Source: Solirubrobacterales bacterium (GTDB taxonomy: Bacteria; Actinomycetota; Thermoleophilia; Solirubrobacterales; Solirubrobacteraceae). From it: a stretch of DNA of 64,000 nucleotides. Numbering within the stretch: the stretch's first letter is position 1; each line of letters begins with the position of its first letter. This document shows, piece after piece, positions 50,887 to 59,814 of the stretch. Under the pieces are notes generated by a model, which saw only the letters and a program-made list of their open reading frames with translations, was not told where the DNA came from and searched no databases. The DNA is taken from contig PKXY01000044.1 in assembly GCA_003132505.1 (NCBI GenBank), forward strand, positions 1 to 64,000. The letters are read 5' to 3'. The position numbers and the translations under genes were made by a program.

Positions 50887-53243
50887 TCCTTCATCCAGCC
50901 TTCCCCGTGGAGCCGTGGAGCGTTCGCGAAGTCGAGCTTGTGCTCGACAGCCTCGCTCAAACAGAGTCCGTGTTCGCGCTATCGAACGGGCATATCGGGC
51001 TGCGCGGGAACCTCGATGAGGGCGAGCCGTTCGGCTTGCCGGGCACGTACCTGGCGGGCTTCTACGAGGTGCGGCACCTGCCCTACGCGGAGTCCGCTTA
51101 CAGCAACCCGGAGGCCGGGCAGACGATCGTCAACGTGACGAACGGAAAGATCATCCGGCTGGTGGTCGAGGACGAGTCGTTCGACGTGCGCTACGGCGAA
51201 CTGCGAAGCCACGAGCGCGTGCTGGACCTGCGGGCCGGGGTCCTCCGACGCAGCGCCGAATGGGTCTCGCCGGCGGGACGCGCCGTACGCGTCTCCTCAA
51301 CGAGGCTGGTGTCGTTTTCGAAGCGCGGCGTCGCGGCCATCTTCTACGAGGTCGAACCGCTCGACGGACCGACGAGCGTCGTCGTGCAATCGGAGCTCGT
51401 GACCAACGAGACGTTGCCCGACAGTGAAGCCGACCCGCGCGCCGCCGGCCCTCTCACCTCACCGCTGAAGTCGGCGGCTTTCGACGATCTCGGAACGCGC
51501 GCGATCCTCGTGCATTCGACTCGAGCCAGCGGCTTGACGATGTCCGCGGCGATGGACCACGTCATCGACGGGCCGGCCGGCACCGAATCGAACATCGAGA
51601 GTTTCGAGGACCTGGGCCGCCTGACGATAGCCGCCGAGGTGGCGCCCGGGCAGCCACTTCGACTGGTCAAGTTCCTCGCCTACGGCTGGTCCAGCGAGCG
51701 CTCGGTGCCCGCGGTCCGTGACCAGGTTTCCGCGGCGCTCACGCAGGCGCGGCAGGCCGGCTGGGATGGGCTAATGGCCGAGCAGCGCGCCTACCTCGAC
51801 GACTACTGGGACCGCGCCGACATCGAAGTGGAAGGCGACGCCGAGCTGCAGCAGGCGGTTCGCTTCGCGCTGTTTCATGTCCTTCAAGCCGGCGCCCGGG
51901 CTGAGCGACGGGCGATCGCCGCAAAGGGTCTGACCGGACCAGGGTACGACGGGCACGCTTTTTGGGATAGCGAGACCTTTGTGCTGCCGGTGCTCACGTA
52001 CACGACCCCGCAAGCTGCAGCGGACGCGCTCGGCTGGCGGCACGACACGCTCGAGCTCGCACGAGAGCGGGCGCGGCAGCTGGGTTTCGCTGGTTCCGCA
52101 TTCCCGTGGCGCACGATTCACGGAGAGGAGTGCGGCGGCTACTGGCCGGCCGGGACCGCCGCATGCCACATCAACGCCGACATCGCTGACGCAGTAGTTC
52201 GCTATCAGGCGGCCGCCGGAACCGGTGCCGTCGCGTTCGAACGCGACGTCGGTGTCGAGCTGCTGGTTGAGACAGCGCGGCTGTGGCGCTCACTCGGCCA
52301 CCACGATGCGCTGGGGAACTTCCGCATCGATGGCGTCACGGGACCGGACGAATACAGCGCGCTTGCCGACAACAACGTCTTCACGAACCTGATGGCGCAG
52401 CGGAACCTGCTGGCGGCCGTCGACGCAATCCAACGACACCCCGACCGCGCCGCGCAGCTGAACGTCGACGTCGAGGAGACCGCCAGCTGGCGCGACGCGG
52501 CGCAGGCGATGTTGGTCCCCTACGACAGCGATCTAGGAATCCACCCACAGGCCGAGGGATTCAGCCAACACCAGGCTTGGGATTTCGAGAGCACGACGCC
52601 GGAGCAGTATCCGTTGCTGTTTCACTTCCCCTACTTCGATCTCTATCGCAAACAGGTCGTCAAGCAGGCGGATCTTGTGCTGGCGCTGCATGTCCGCGGC
52701 GACGCCTTCAGCGACGAGGAGAAGGCGCGCAACTTCGCCTACTACGAGCGCTTGACCGTCCGCGACTCGTCGCTGTCGGCCTGCACGCAAGCGGTCATCG
52801 CCGCCGAGGTCGGCCATTTGGAGTTGGCCTACGACTACCTCTGCGAGGCCGCGCTGATCGACCTCAACGATCTTCAGCACAACACGCGCGACGGGCTGCA
52901 CATCGCGTCGCTCGCGGGGACGTGGATCGGCGCCGTGGCAGGCCTCGGGGGGATGCGCGACCACGACGGCGTTCTCAGCTTCGCACCTCGCCTCCCCCAG
53001 GCGCTCAGCCGGCTCGCCTTCCGGCTCTGCGTCCGTGAGCGCCGACTGCTCGTCGAGGTCCGGGCCGAGGAGGCCACCTACTCGCTGTTAGCGGGCTCCT
53101 CGCTCGAGATCGTGCATCACGGCGATCGCGTGACGGTCGAGCCGCAGCGACCGCTGACCGCGCCGATCGCTGCAGCGCCGGCGCGCGACTCCCCCAGCCA
53201 GCCACCGGGCCGCGCGCCGGAGCACAGACGACCCACGGCCTGA
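50883..53243 (+). CDS. Glycoside hydrolase family 65 disaccharide phosphorylase
   Basis: 786 residues. N-terminal beta-sandwich (FALSNGHIGLRGNLDEGEPF), helical linker, (alpha/alpha)6 barrel with KGLTGPGYDGHAFWDSETF and IHGEECGGYWPAGTAAC, then the general acid E490 in the GVTGPDEYSALADNN motif, and a C-terminal sheet (GLHIASLAGTWIG). Phosphorolysis of trehalose, maltose or kojibiose gives glucose and beta-glucose 1-phosphate; which sugar cannot be read from this. Coupled to beta-phosphoglucomutase. Last 40 residues are proline-rich. Confidence 0.93.
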   Translation: MILHPAFPVEPWSVREVELVLDSLAQTESVFALSNGHIGLRGNLDEGEPFGLPGTYLAGFYEVRHLPYAESAYSNPEAGQTIVNVTNGKIIRLVVEDESFDVRYGELRSHERVLDLRAGVLRRSAEWVSPAGRAVRVSSTRLVSFSKRGVAAIFYEVEPLDGPTSVVVQSELVTNETLPDSEADPRAAGPLTSPLKSAAFDDLGTRAILVHSTRASGLTMSAAMDHVIDGPAGTESNIESFEDLGRLTIAAEVAPGQPLRLVKFLAYGWSSERSVPAVRDQVSAALTQARQAGWDGLMAEQRAYLDDYWDRADIEVEGDAELQQAVRFALFHVLQAGARAERRAIAAKGLTGPGYDGHAFWDSETFVLPVLTYTTPQAAADALGWRHDTLELARERARQLGFAGSAFPWRTIHGEECGGYWPAGTAACHINADIADAVVRYQAAAGTGAVAFERDVGVELLVETARLWRSLGHHDALGNFRIDGVTGPDEYSALADNNVFTNLMAQRNLLAAVDAIQRHPDRAAQLNVDVEETASWRDAAQAMLVPYDSDLGIHPQAEGFSQHQAWDFESTTPEQYPLLFHFPYFDLYRKQVVKQADLVLALHVRGDAFSDEEKARNFAYYERLTVRDSSLSACTQAVIAAEVGHLELAYDYLCEAALIDLNDLQHNTRDGLHIASLAGTWIGAVAGLGGMRDHDGVLSFAPRLPQALSRLAFRLCVRERRLLVEVRAEEATYSLLAGSSLEIVHHGDRVTVEPQRPLTAPIAAAPARDSPSQPPGRAPEHRRPTA

Positions 53244-53252
53244 GAAGCGCTC

Positions 53253-54416
53253 CTACTCAGACAGCTCCGCGCCGCCGCCGGCCACCGCTTGCGTCTTCAA
53301 CCTCGCGCTCCACTTCTCCTCGACGTGACCGAACTTCCAGAAAGTCAACGCAGCGGCCCAGCAGACGACGAACATGCCGACGATCACGAATCCGGCCTTG
53401 TTGATGTCGAAGCCGGCCATGAAGCTCCAGAAGCCGCCATGCAGGCCGCCGACTTCCGTCGGCAGCAAGCCGAGCAGCTCGATCGTGGCGATGAAGAAGC
53501 AGATCGATACCGAGAGCCCGGTGATAGCGAGGTTGTAATAGACCTTGCGGACCGGGTTAAAGAACGCCCACGAGTAGGCGAAGTTCATGAAGACACCGTC
53601 GAGCGTGTCCATGAGGGTCATCCCAGCGGTGAACAAGACGGGCAAGCACATGATCGAGTAGAACGGCAAGTGCTGCGTCGCGAGCAGCGCGGTCGTGGCC
53701 AGCAGGGCGACTTCGGTGGCGGTGTCAAAGCCCATGCCGAATAAGACGCCGATCGGGTACACCTGCCACTCACGGGTGATCGACTGCATCCACCTGCCGA
53801 AGAAGCGGTACATCAAGCCGCGGCTCTGGAGCTGCCGTTCAAGCTCGGCCTCGTCGAAGCTGCCTTCGCGCATGGATCGGAATACGCGGAAGATCCCAGC
53901 GAGGATGACGACGTTGAGCGCCGCGATGAGGTAGAGGAACGACGCCGAGACGGCCGTGCCAAAGACCCCGCCGAACTGCTCGAGGGTGGAGTTGCCGTGC
54001 GAGACGGCGCGGTAGACGGCTTTTTCGGCGACGACAATGCCGACGCCGATCGCGATCACGATCGTTGAATGCCCGAGCGAGAACCAGTAGCCGATGCTGA
54101 GCGGACGTTTGCCCTCGTTCATCAGCTTCCGCGTCGTGTTGTCGATCGCGGCGATGTGGTCCGCATCGAAGGCGTGGCGCAGTCCGAGCGTGTAGGCGAG
54201 ACCGGCGACCCCGATTCCCAACCCCTTGTAATGCGACGGGACGACGCACAGGATGAAGACACCAAACCCGATCGCATGCAGGATCGCGATCGTCGCGAAC
54301 ATCAAACCCGCCCGCCGTCGCTCCCGTGGCGTCAGCGCCTTCGCCACCTGACCGATCGAGGAGAGAATGCCCGGCCGGCCACCGGAACCATCTGACGGCA
54401 TGGTCTGCGTGCTCAC
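53253..54416 (-). CDS. NiCoT nickel/cobalt permease (HoxN/NixA family)
   Basis: 387 residues (GTG 54416; a TTG at 54428 and an ATG at 54401 are alternatives). Eight helices with the family's metal motif H-x4-D-H in RHAFDADHIAAIDNTTRK, plus LGHSTIVIAIGVGIV and GFDTATEVALLATTAL. It imports Ni(II) or Co(II) with high affinity. Divergent from a Fur-family regulator with a histidine-rich tail, with a Nur-like box between them, which points to nickel. No intact nickel enzyme is visible in the window. Confidence 0.93.
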   Translation of the reverse strand: MSTQTMPSDGSGGRPGILSSIGQVAKALTPRERRRAGLMFATIAILHAIGFGVFILCVVPSHYKGLGIGVAGLAYTLGLRHAFDADHIAAIDNTTRKLMNEGKRPLSIGYWFSLGHSTIVIAIGVGIVVAEKAVYRAVSHGNSTLEQFGGVFGTAVSASFLYLIAALNVVILAGIFRVFRSMREGSFDEAELERQLQSRGLMYRFFGRWMQSITREWQVYPIGVLFGMGFDTATEVALLATTALLATQHLPFYSIMCLPVLFTAGMTLMDTLDGVFMNFAYSWAFFNPVRKVYYNLAITGLSVSICFFIATIELLGLLPTEVGGLHGGFWSFMAGFDINKAGFVIVGMFVVCWAAALTFWKFGHVEEKWSARLKTQAVAGGGAELSE

Positions 54417-54548
54417 CGGTCCGGACAACTCCTCTCGGGAAGTGGACAGCCGTCTCCAGTCCGCCGCGCCTCGCGATCAAGCTGCGCACTTCATCGCGGA
54501 GCCTGCGTCAACCTCGAGCCTATCGAGCCTATGTCGAGGCCATCACAA

Positions 54549-54565
54549 TTGCAACCGACTAGTAA
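54549..54565. promoter_or_regulatory. Nur-like operator between NiCoT and Fur-family genes
   Basis: TTGCAA-CCGAC-TAGTAA resembles the TTGCAA-N5-TTGCAA box recorded for the nickel regulator Nur of Streptomyces: first half exact, second half 4 of 6. It lies in the AT-rich patch of the divergent spacer. Confidence 0.45.
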
Positions 54566-54626
54566 TTAGGCTCGGTCACGTCGAACACGGGATTACCATG
54601 AAGAGGTTGAAGGCCCGGCAGAGCCC

Positions 54627-55235
54627 ATGACGGCTGCTCCCCAAACTCCTCGGTTGGCGTTCGCCGATCTCGCCGGCGCGGTTGAAGCCCTGCGAACTCG
54701 CGGGCTGCGGCTGACAACGCCGCGGCGACTCGTACTGGAGGCGCTGTTCGCGGCTGATGGCCCGGTCTCAGCCGAGCACGTCGCGAGCGGGTCGGGCCTC
54801 GACGTGACGTCGGTCTACCGCAACCTCGAGGCGCTCGAGCAGCACGGCCTCGCGCGGCACGTCCACCTCGGACACGGACCGGGCCTCTATGCGCTCGTCG
54901 GACGCGGCGAGCGAGAGTTCCTATCGTGCGAGCGCTGCGGTGCAGTCAGGACACTCACGCCCGAGCAGATCGACCCCGTTCGCGAACAGATCAAGGAACT
55001 GTTCGCCTTCGAGGCCCACTTCACCCATTTTGCGATCGTCGGTCTCTGCCCGGCCTGCGCGCGCCACCGCCCGCCGCAATCTCGTCGGCTCCGCTCGAAG
55101 GCCTGGGTCAAGCCCGCGATCGATGACAACCCTGCTCACGCTCACGAACACAGCCACGGCGACCACGTCCACGCCCACGCACACTCGCACCAGCGCGATG
55201 GCGTCGAGCAGCACGCGCACGGGCACATCGCGTGA
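54627..55235 (+). CDS. Fur-family metalloregulator with His-rich tail (Nur-like)
   Basis: 202 residues. Winged helix with LRTRGLRLTTPRRLVLEAL and LDVTSVYRNLEALEQHGL, then the dimer domain with two structural zinc pairs, CERCGAV and CPACARH, and HFTHFAIVGLC. The last 50 residues hold about 12 histidines (HAHEHSHGDHVHAHAHSH), a nickel- or zinc-chelating tail. Adjacent to a NiCoT permease, it is probably the nickel-sensing repressor of that gene; a zinc sensor (Zur) is the alternative. Confidence 0.85.
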   Translation: MTAAPQTPRLAFADLAGAVEALRTRGLRLTTPRRLVLEALFAADGPVSAEHVASGSGLDVTSVYRNLEALEQHGLARHVHLGHGPGLYALVGRGEREFLSCERCGAVRTLTPEQIDPVREQIKELFAFEAHFTHFAIVGLCPACARHRPPQSRRLRSKAWVKPAIDDNPAHAHEHSHGDHVHAHAHSHQRDGVEQHAHGHIA

Positions 55236-55269
55236 TGGCTCGATGTCGTAGTTGCGGCGAATGCTGCGC

Positions 55270-55776
55270 TCACGGCAGCGAACGGCGATAGCAAATGTCC
55301 TCGACGCTGTAGCCAGCGACCTTGGCTGGGCGTCTGCACCCGTCGGGGGACCAACCGTCGAGCCGGTAGAAGCGCTCGGCCCACTCATTTCCGGCGAGCA
55401 CCCAAAGACACGCCTCGGCAAACCCCTGCCGAGCGAGACGAGCTCGCGCCTCCTGGATAAGTGCACGGCCGACGCCGAGCCCGCGCCGGTCTGGATCGAC
55501 GTAAAGCGCGATCAGCTCCCCGACCGCCTGCTGGTCGCCGTCCCCGGCCGGCCCGATCGTGGCGAGCCCGCAGATCTCACTCCCCTCAACAGCCAGGACG
55601 GTCAGGGGATTCGTCGCCTGCGGGTCCGCGAACGTGTACCGCTGCGCCCATTCCTCGGGCTGGAGGGCGTCAAGGTAGTCGTCGAACAGCAGCCCCCGAT
55701 ATGCCGTCTGCCAGGAGCGCACGTGCATTCGAGCTACCGCCATCGCGTCGGCGGGCCGCGCTACTCGCAAGAACAT
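55270..55776 (-). CDS. GNAT family N-acetyltransferase
   Basis: 168 residues. FLRVARPADAMAVARMHVRS at the N-terminus, acetyl-CoA loop VDPDRRGLGVGRALIQEARA, and ACLWVLAGNEWAERFYRLDG as the last strand-helix pair. ATG 55776 lies 10 nt after the amidotransferase gene. It transfers acetyl groups to an unknown amine. Two-gene operon with the class II amidotransferase. Confidence 0.88.
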   Translation of the reverse strand: MFLRVARPADAMAVARMHVRSWQTAYRGLLFDDYLDALQPEEWAQRYTFADPQATNPLTVLAVEGSEICGLATIGPAGDGDQQAVGELIALYVDPDRRGLGVGRALIQEARARLARQGFAEACLWVLAGNEWAERFYRLDGWSPDGCRRPAKVAGYSVEDICYRRSLP

Positions 55777-55786
55777 GCCCTCAGTA

Positions 55787-56665
55787 TCACCGCTGTGGAC
55801 GATGAGGACCAACAGCCGCGCCCTGAGACGCGGCGCCTTGGACTCCGAGGTCGGCGAGGCTGAGCGGGCGGAGCGGTGGATGGTCGATCACCACCGTCGA
55901 TGACACTCCCAGGTCGCGATCGACGTGCAGAAGCTCGCCGGATGCAAGCAGCCGCCAAGCGAGGTCCTCGTCCATCGGTTCGCTTGCAACGACAACGGCG
56001 CGGCGCTCGCCGAGCTCAGAGCTGTGCACGCGGATCGTGCCGACGCTGCTGGCGTGCTCGAGCGCAGCACCAGGCCTGCGCTCCAGCACGTAAAGCGTGT
56101 GCGTGTCGGGATAGCGCAGCGCCCAGAGCTCATCGCTCGTCGTGAGCACCACGTTCAGCGCGAACAGCGGGAGTTCCCGGGCAACCCAGCGGGCCGCTGC
56201 GATGAGGCCCGCAGTAACGTCGCCATCATGGCCGGCGATCTCCTTGCTGACAAGCGCGAAGAAGCGCTCAGAGTCCGTGTCGCCCTTGACGAGGCGGCGG
56301 CATCTCCCGAGGCGCGCCTCGAGCTTCGCAAGGTCTCCGATCACGCCGTTGTGGGCGAGCAGACGACCTTCCTGCTCGAATGGATGCGTGTTCGCCGCAA
56401 TCAGACCACCGGTCGTGGCGAAACGGATGTGGGCGACGAAGGTCTCCGACTCCACATCTCGCGCCTCGCGGGCGAAGGACCGATCCTCGAATGCAGCAAT
56501 CGCACGCTTGTCGACTCGCGGCAGCGCGTTGGCCGTGAAGTAGCCGAGACCTGTGCCATCGGGCTCGCGGTGACTCTGCGCGACCAGGCTGTCCTCGGCG
56601 TCGAGCAGCCAGAACGTGGCACGCACGCGATCCGGAGCACTGGACATACCGAATAGCCGGCACAT
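55787..56665 (-). CDS. Class II glutamine amidotransferase (GATase_4 / EgtC-like)
   Basis: 292 residues. The catalytic nucleophile is C2 (MCRLFGMSSAP); other Ntn-hydrolase marks are HREPDGTGLGYF, HIRFATTGGLIAANTHPF and AHNGVIGDL. The family includes EgtC of ergothioneine synthesis and YafJ-type proteins; no egt genes are adjacent, so the substrate is open. A TATCGT box 9 nt before the ATG suggests a nearly leaderless transcript. Confidence 0.88.
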   Translation of the reverse strand: MCRLFGMSSAPDRVRATFWLLDAEDSLVAQSHREPDGTGLGYFTANALPRVDKRAIAAFEDRSFAREARDVESETFVAHIRFATTGGLIAANTHPFEQEGRLLAHNGVIGDLAKLEARLGRCRRLVKGDTDSERFFALVSKEIAGHDGDVTAGLIAAARWVARELPLFALNVVLTTSDELWALRYPDTHTLYVLERRPGAALEHASSVGTIRVHSSELGERRAVVVASEPMDEDLAWRLLASGELLHVDRDLGVSSTVVIDHPPLRPLSLADLGVQGAASQGAAVGPHRPQR

Positions 56666-56976
56666 CGTTGCAAGACGATAACGCTGCCGGCTTGGGCAGG
56701 GCAGAGCAGCCGCGTCGGCTGATCGCCAGAGCGCCGCGACGGTTGCGCACGCTGCACGAGCGGAGTATCGTGAGCCGTAGAGGGCACGATTGTGAGGTTG
56801 ACCCGACGTGGGCCGGCCGCACCGCCTGACTTCTTAGGACTTATCGGAAGTCGACGAGCCCCACGGGCAGGTTCCGTCCTGACTGCGCCGCGACTGCGGC
56901 TGAGCCTGGGTTTGGCCTCGCGTCAGCGCGCGGGACCGTCGAGATCGCAGTTACACCAACCCGACCAGGAGGACCG
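56666..56976. other. Intergenic between amidotransferase and CsbD genes
   Basis: 311 nt. Left end holds the amidotransferase -10 (TATCGT at 56680-56675, minus strand); right end holds CAGGAGG of CsbD. No gene or repeat recognised between them. Confidence 0.4.
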
Positions 56977-57159
56977 ATGACTGACACGCACATCGACAGC
57001 GCAAAAGGCCGCCTCAAGGAAGCCGCGGGCGTACTGAGCGGAAATCGACAGCTGAAGCACGAAGGGCGGGTCGACCAGGCGAAGGGCTCAGTCAAGGGCG
57101 CCGTCGACAGGATCGCGAACGCTCTGGTCGGCCACAAGGCCGACCAGAAACAGGACTGA
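56977..57159 (+). CDS. CsbD-like stress protein
   Basis: 60 residues, highly polar: SAKGRLKEAAGVLSGNRQL, then EGRVDQAKGSVKGAVDRI, the duplicated KG-x-x-KEAAG pattern of CsbD proteins. In other bacteria the family is induced by general stress; molecular role unknown. Strong AGGAGG before the ATG. Followed 35 nt later by a tiny membrane-peptide gene. Confidence 0.9.
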   Translation: MTDTHIDSAKGRLKEAAGVLSGNRQLKHEGRVDQAKGSVKGAVDRIANALVGHKADQKQD

Positions 57160-57176
57160 CCGACTGACCGTCAGCG

Positions 57177-57200
57177 AAGCATTAGGAGGCAGTAATGCTT
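57177..57200 (+). promoter_or_regulatory. Hairpin presenting the ribosome site and hiding the start codon of a 25-residue peptide
   Basis: AAGCATTA (57177-57184) pairs perfectly with TAATGCTT (57193-57200). The 8-nt loop GGAGGCAG shows the ribosome site, and the 3' arm contains the ATG (57195-57197). The stem is mostly A-U/U-A, so it should melt with modest warming. Confidence 0.55.
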
Positions 57201-57272
57201 GTGATCGTTCTCTTGATAATCGTGATCCTCATGCTCAGCGGATTCAGCCTGAGACGCCGCAGTCGCCGCTAG
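57195..57272 (+). CDS. 25-residue hydrophobic peptide
   Basis: MLVIVLLIIVILMLSGFSLR then RRSRR: one membrane helix with a strongly basic end (positive-inside). AGGAGG stands 5 nt upstream within a hairpin. It is cotranscribed with CsbD after 35 nt. Length and form recall small stress-linked membrane peptides (DUF3309-like ones are similar in style), but no homologue can be named. Too short for ordinary gene callers. Confidence 0.6.
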   Translation: MLVIVLLIIVILMLSGFSLRRRSRR

Positions 57273-57301
57273 TCGGCCGGAGCGTCGCTCTGGGGCTGGT
57301 C

Positions 57302-57748
57302 TCAGGTCCGCTCGTCGGAGTTGCGCCGGGCCCGAGTTCTCGTGCGGCGGCGCAGCTGCGGCAGGTGGGGCGCGCGGCGCGGTGGCTCGTCGGGCGGATC
57401 CAGCGGCGCGGGCAGCGCTTCGCCGTCGGGGCCGACGGCGGCGAGTGCCTGCGTGTCGGAGGCCACCTCAGTCACCTTCTCGGCAGTCTGCTCGATGATC
57501 TCGGTGGCATGCTCGACCGTCCGCCGCGTCTCGTCGATGCCGACTCTTGCGGCGTCCTGCTCGACGCGCAACTCGCGCTGGAGTCGGTGGACTTCCTCGC
57601 TGATTTCCTTGGTGTCCACGACGAGCGCGGTGAGCTCCTCTTGGATCCGGCGTAGGTTGCGTGCCTCGCGCATGCTCTGCACTGCCACGTAGCCGAGCGG
57701 GATGATCGCGAGCATGCTGACCGTGCTGGCGAAGACCTCGAAGCTCAT
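57302..57748 (-). CDS. Membrane-anchored coiled-coil protein
   Basis: 148 residues. One N-terminal helix (FASTVSMLAIIPLGYVAV), then a coiled coil from about 30 to 100 (RRIQEELTALVVDTKEISEE; LQRELRVEQDAARVGIDETR) and a proline/arginine-rich tail. The start overlaps the debranching-enzyme stop by 4 nt. Not a recognised family; perhaps a membrane scaffold for the sugar enzymes upstream. Confidence 0.7.
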   Translation of the reverse strand: MSFEVFASTVSMLAIIPLGYVAVQSMREARNLRRIQEELTALVVDTKEISEEVHRLQRELRVEQDAARVGIDETRRTVEHATEIIEQTAEKVTEVASDTQALAAVGPDGEALPAPLDPPDEPPRRAPHLPQLRRRTRTRARRNSDERT

Positions 57749-59814
57749 GAAGCACCAGCGCTGTTGGGAACCGGCTTACGCTGGCCTGGTGCGCCGTTGC
57801 GCGACGCAGCTGGCGGCGCCCCGGTTGGCGTTGGCTGTCTGTGCAACGCAACCGCTCCGATCGATCCAGGGATGGCGACGCTCGCGGAGCTCGTGGCCGG
57901 CTCGAGCTTGAGCAGCGCCGTGAGCAGGAGCAGCGGTGTACCGGCGGCCCAGGCCTGCGGGCGCGACGCGCTCGGGTAGGCAACCGGAACCGAGGTCAGC
58001 TCAGCCGGGTAGCCCGCGAAGACTTCCGGGAGCCGGTACTCGAAATGCGGGGCTGCCGAGAGGATCGAGCACGCCAAGCGGGCCGCCGCCTCTTCATGCC
58101 CGCAGCGCATAAGGCCCGCGACGATCAGCGAGTTGTCGTGCGGCCAGACCGTTCCGGTGTGGTAGCCGAGCGGGTTGTAGCCGGCTTCGCGTGCGCTCAG
58201 GGTACGGACGCCCCAGCCCGAGTAGAGCGGCGCGTCGAGCAGCCGCTCGACGGTCGCGGCAGCCTCGTCCACACCGACGATGCCCGACCAGAGCAGCTGT
58301 CCGATGTTCGAGGAGAGGCTGTCGACCTGGCGCTTCTCGCCGTCGAGTGCGATTGCGTGGGCGCCGCGCTCGGGCATCCAGTAGTCCGCGTTGAACTGCG
58401 TCTGCAACGCTCCGGCAAGAGCGTCCAGCCGATCGGCGAGAGCGTGGTCTCCCCAGACCTCGCGCGCCAAGCGGGCGCCCCGCCGGCGGGCGTCGAAAAC
58501 GTAACCCTGGATCTCGCACGTGGCAATCGGCCCGCGCGCAAGGGTGCCGTCGGCGAACTGGATCGACTCGCCGCTGTCCTTCCAGCATTGGTTGACGAGC
58601 CCGTTGATCTGGTTGCGACGGGAGTACTCCACGTATCCGTCGCCGTCGAGGTCGCCGCCGTCCTCGGTCCAGGCGAGCGCCGCGCGCGCGTTTGGCTCGA
58701 GCCGGCGCACCAGATCGTCGTCGCCGGTCCAGCGGTGGTACTCGTCCAACAGGATCACGAACAGCGGCGTCGCGTCGGCACTCCCGAAATAAGGGGAATG
58801 GGGCTGGCGTCCGGTCGCGGTCAGCTCGCCGAAGCGCAGCTCATGCAGGATCTTCCCGGGCTCCATCTCGTGGAAGTCATCGCGCGCCTGCGCTTGCCGT
58901 GCGGCGAGGACGCGCAACGTCGTCGCCGCGAGCTCCGGCAGGTAAGGCAGCGCTTGGAAGCTCGTGATCAGGCTGTCGCGCCCGAACAGGGCCATGAACC
59001 AGGGCAGGCCGGCGGCCGGCAACGTCGCCGGATCGCCGAGATCGGGCTGTAGCCGCAGCGCCGCGAGGTCGGTCAGACTCGCGCGGTACGTGCGGGCGAG
59101 TCCAGCGTCCTGGGTCTCCAGCACGGGCGTACCCGAGAGCCATTCGTCGAGCTCGGCGGCCTTTGCGCGGCGCACCTCGTCGACGCTCCCGCTCACGGCG
59201 CGCGCAGCAAACATCGTGCCCTTCTGCGCCGAGCAGGGGGTGACGCTCAGCTCGACCGTCCACTGGGCGCCGCGTTCGAGCACGAACGAGAACGCCATGC
59301 CGTTTCGTGTCACCTGCGCCGGGCGACTGCTTGTGATCGTGACCGAGCGCGAGAAGTCCTCGTGACCGTACTCGAGCACCAGAGCGTCGCCGTCAGCGCG
59401 CCAGCGAACCTCGCGCGGAGCGACCGTCCCGCCCTTCACCTCGAACAGATCCGCGAAGTCGGTGTCGATGTCGAGCTCGACCAGCATTTCGCTCGCAGCC
59501 AGCCGGTGGTTGACGATCGTGATCTCCTCGAGCCACACGCGGTCGACGCAGCGCCGGCGCATCACCGAGCACGGCGCCGCGGCATCCGTGCCCACGCGCG
59601 GCGTCAGGAAGAACTGCGCTGCGAAATGGAAGTCCTGGTCGAGCCCGAGCAGATCGAGCGGAGTGTTGTCGACGCGGAGCGCCCACTGCGACAGGAAGCG
59701 GGTGTCATCGGAGAAGAAGCCGTGCTCGCGTCCATCCCCAGGGAGGAGATCCCCCCGACGGTCGCCGAGCACGAAGGTGCTGCCGTCGAGAACGCTGAGC
59801 GTCTCCTCAGGCAC
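57745..59814 (-). CDS. Glycogen-debranching-type glycosidase (GDE_N_bis plus (alpha/alpha)6 barrel)
   Basis: 689 residues. N-terminal domain (about 1-230) has the debranching-N pattern DGSTFVLGDRRGDLL, GFFSDDTRFLSQW and EITIVNHRLAASEML. The catalytic barrel shows LPWFMALFGRDSLITSFQAL, LDEYHRWTGDDDLVRRL and YHTGTVWPHDNSLIVAGLMR, with acidic residues typical of amylo-alpha-1,6-glucosidase/MGH1-like enzymes. It probably trims alpha-glucans or mannosyl/glucosyl glycerate-like solutes. Overlaps the glycosyltransferase gene by 8 nt. Confidence 0.87.
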   Translation of the reverse strand: MPEETLSVLDGSTFVLGDRRGDLLPGDGREHGFFSDDTRFLSQWALRVDNTPLDLLGLDQDFHFAAQFFLTPRVGTDAAAPCSVMRRRCVDRVWLEEITIVNHRLAASEMLVELDIDTDFADLFEVKGGTVAPREVRWRADGDALVLEYGHEDFSRSVTITSSRPAQVTRNGMAFSFVLERGAQWTVELSVTPCSAQKGTMFAARAVSGSVDEVRRAKAAELDEWLSGTPVLETQDAGLARTYRASLTDLAALRLQPDLGDPATLPAAGLPWFMALFGRDSLITSFQALPYLPELAATTLRVLAARQAQARDDFHEMEPGKILHELRFGELTATGRQPHSPYFGSADATPLFVILLDEYHRWTGDDDLVRRLEPNARAALAWTEDGGDLDGDGYVEYSRRNQINGLVNQCWKDSGESIQFADGTLARGPIATCEIQGYVFDARRRGARLAREVWGDHALADRLDALAGALQTQFNADYWMPERGAHAIALDGEKRQVDSLSSNIGQLLWSGIVGVDEAAATVERLLDAPLYSGWGVRTLSAREAGYNPLGYHTGTVWPHDNSLIVAGLMRCGHEEAAARLACSILSAAPHFEYRLPEVFAGYPAELTSVPVAYPSASRPQAWAAGTPLLLLTALLKLEPATSSASVAIPGSIGAVALHRQPTPTGAPPAASRNGAPGQRKPVPNSAGAS

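Noticed and set aside
56910-56937. SigB-type promoter (GTTT ... GGGACC) before csbD
   Set aside because: The spacer is 18 nt, longer than the usual 12-17, and the -10 match is poor.
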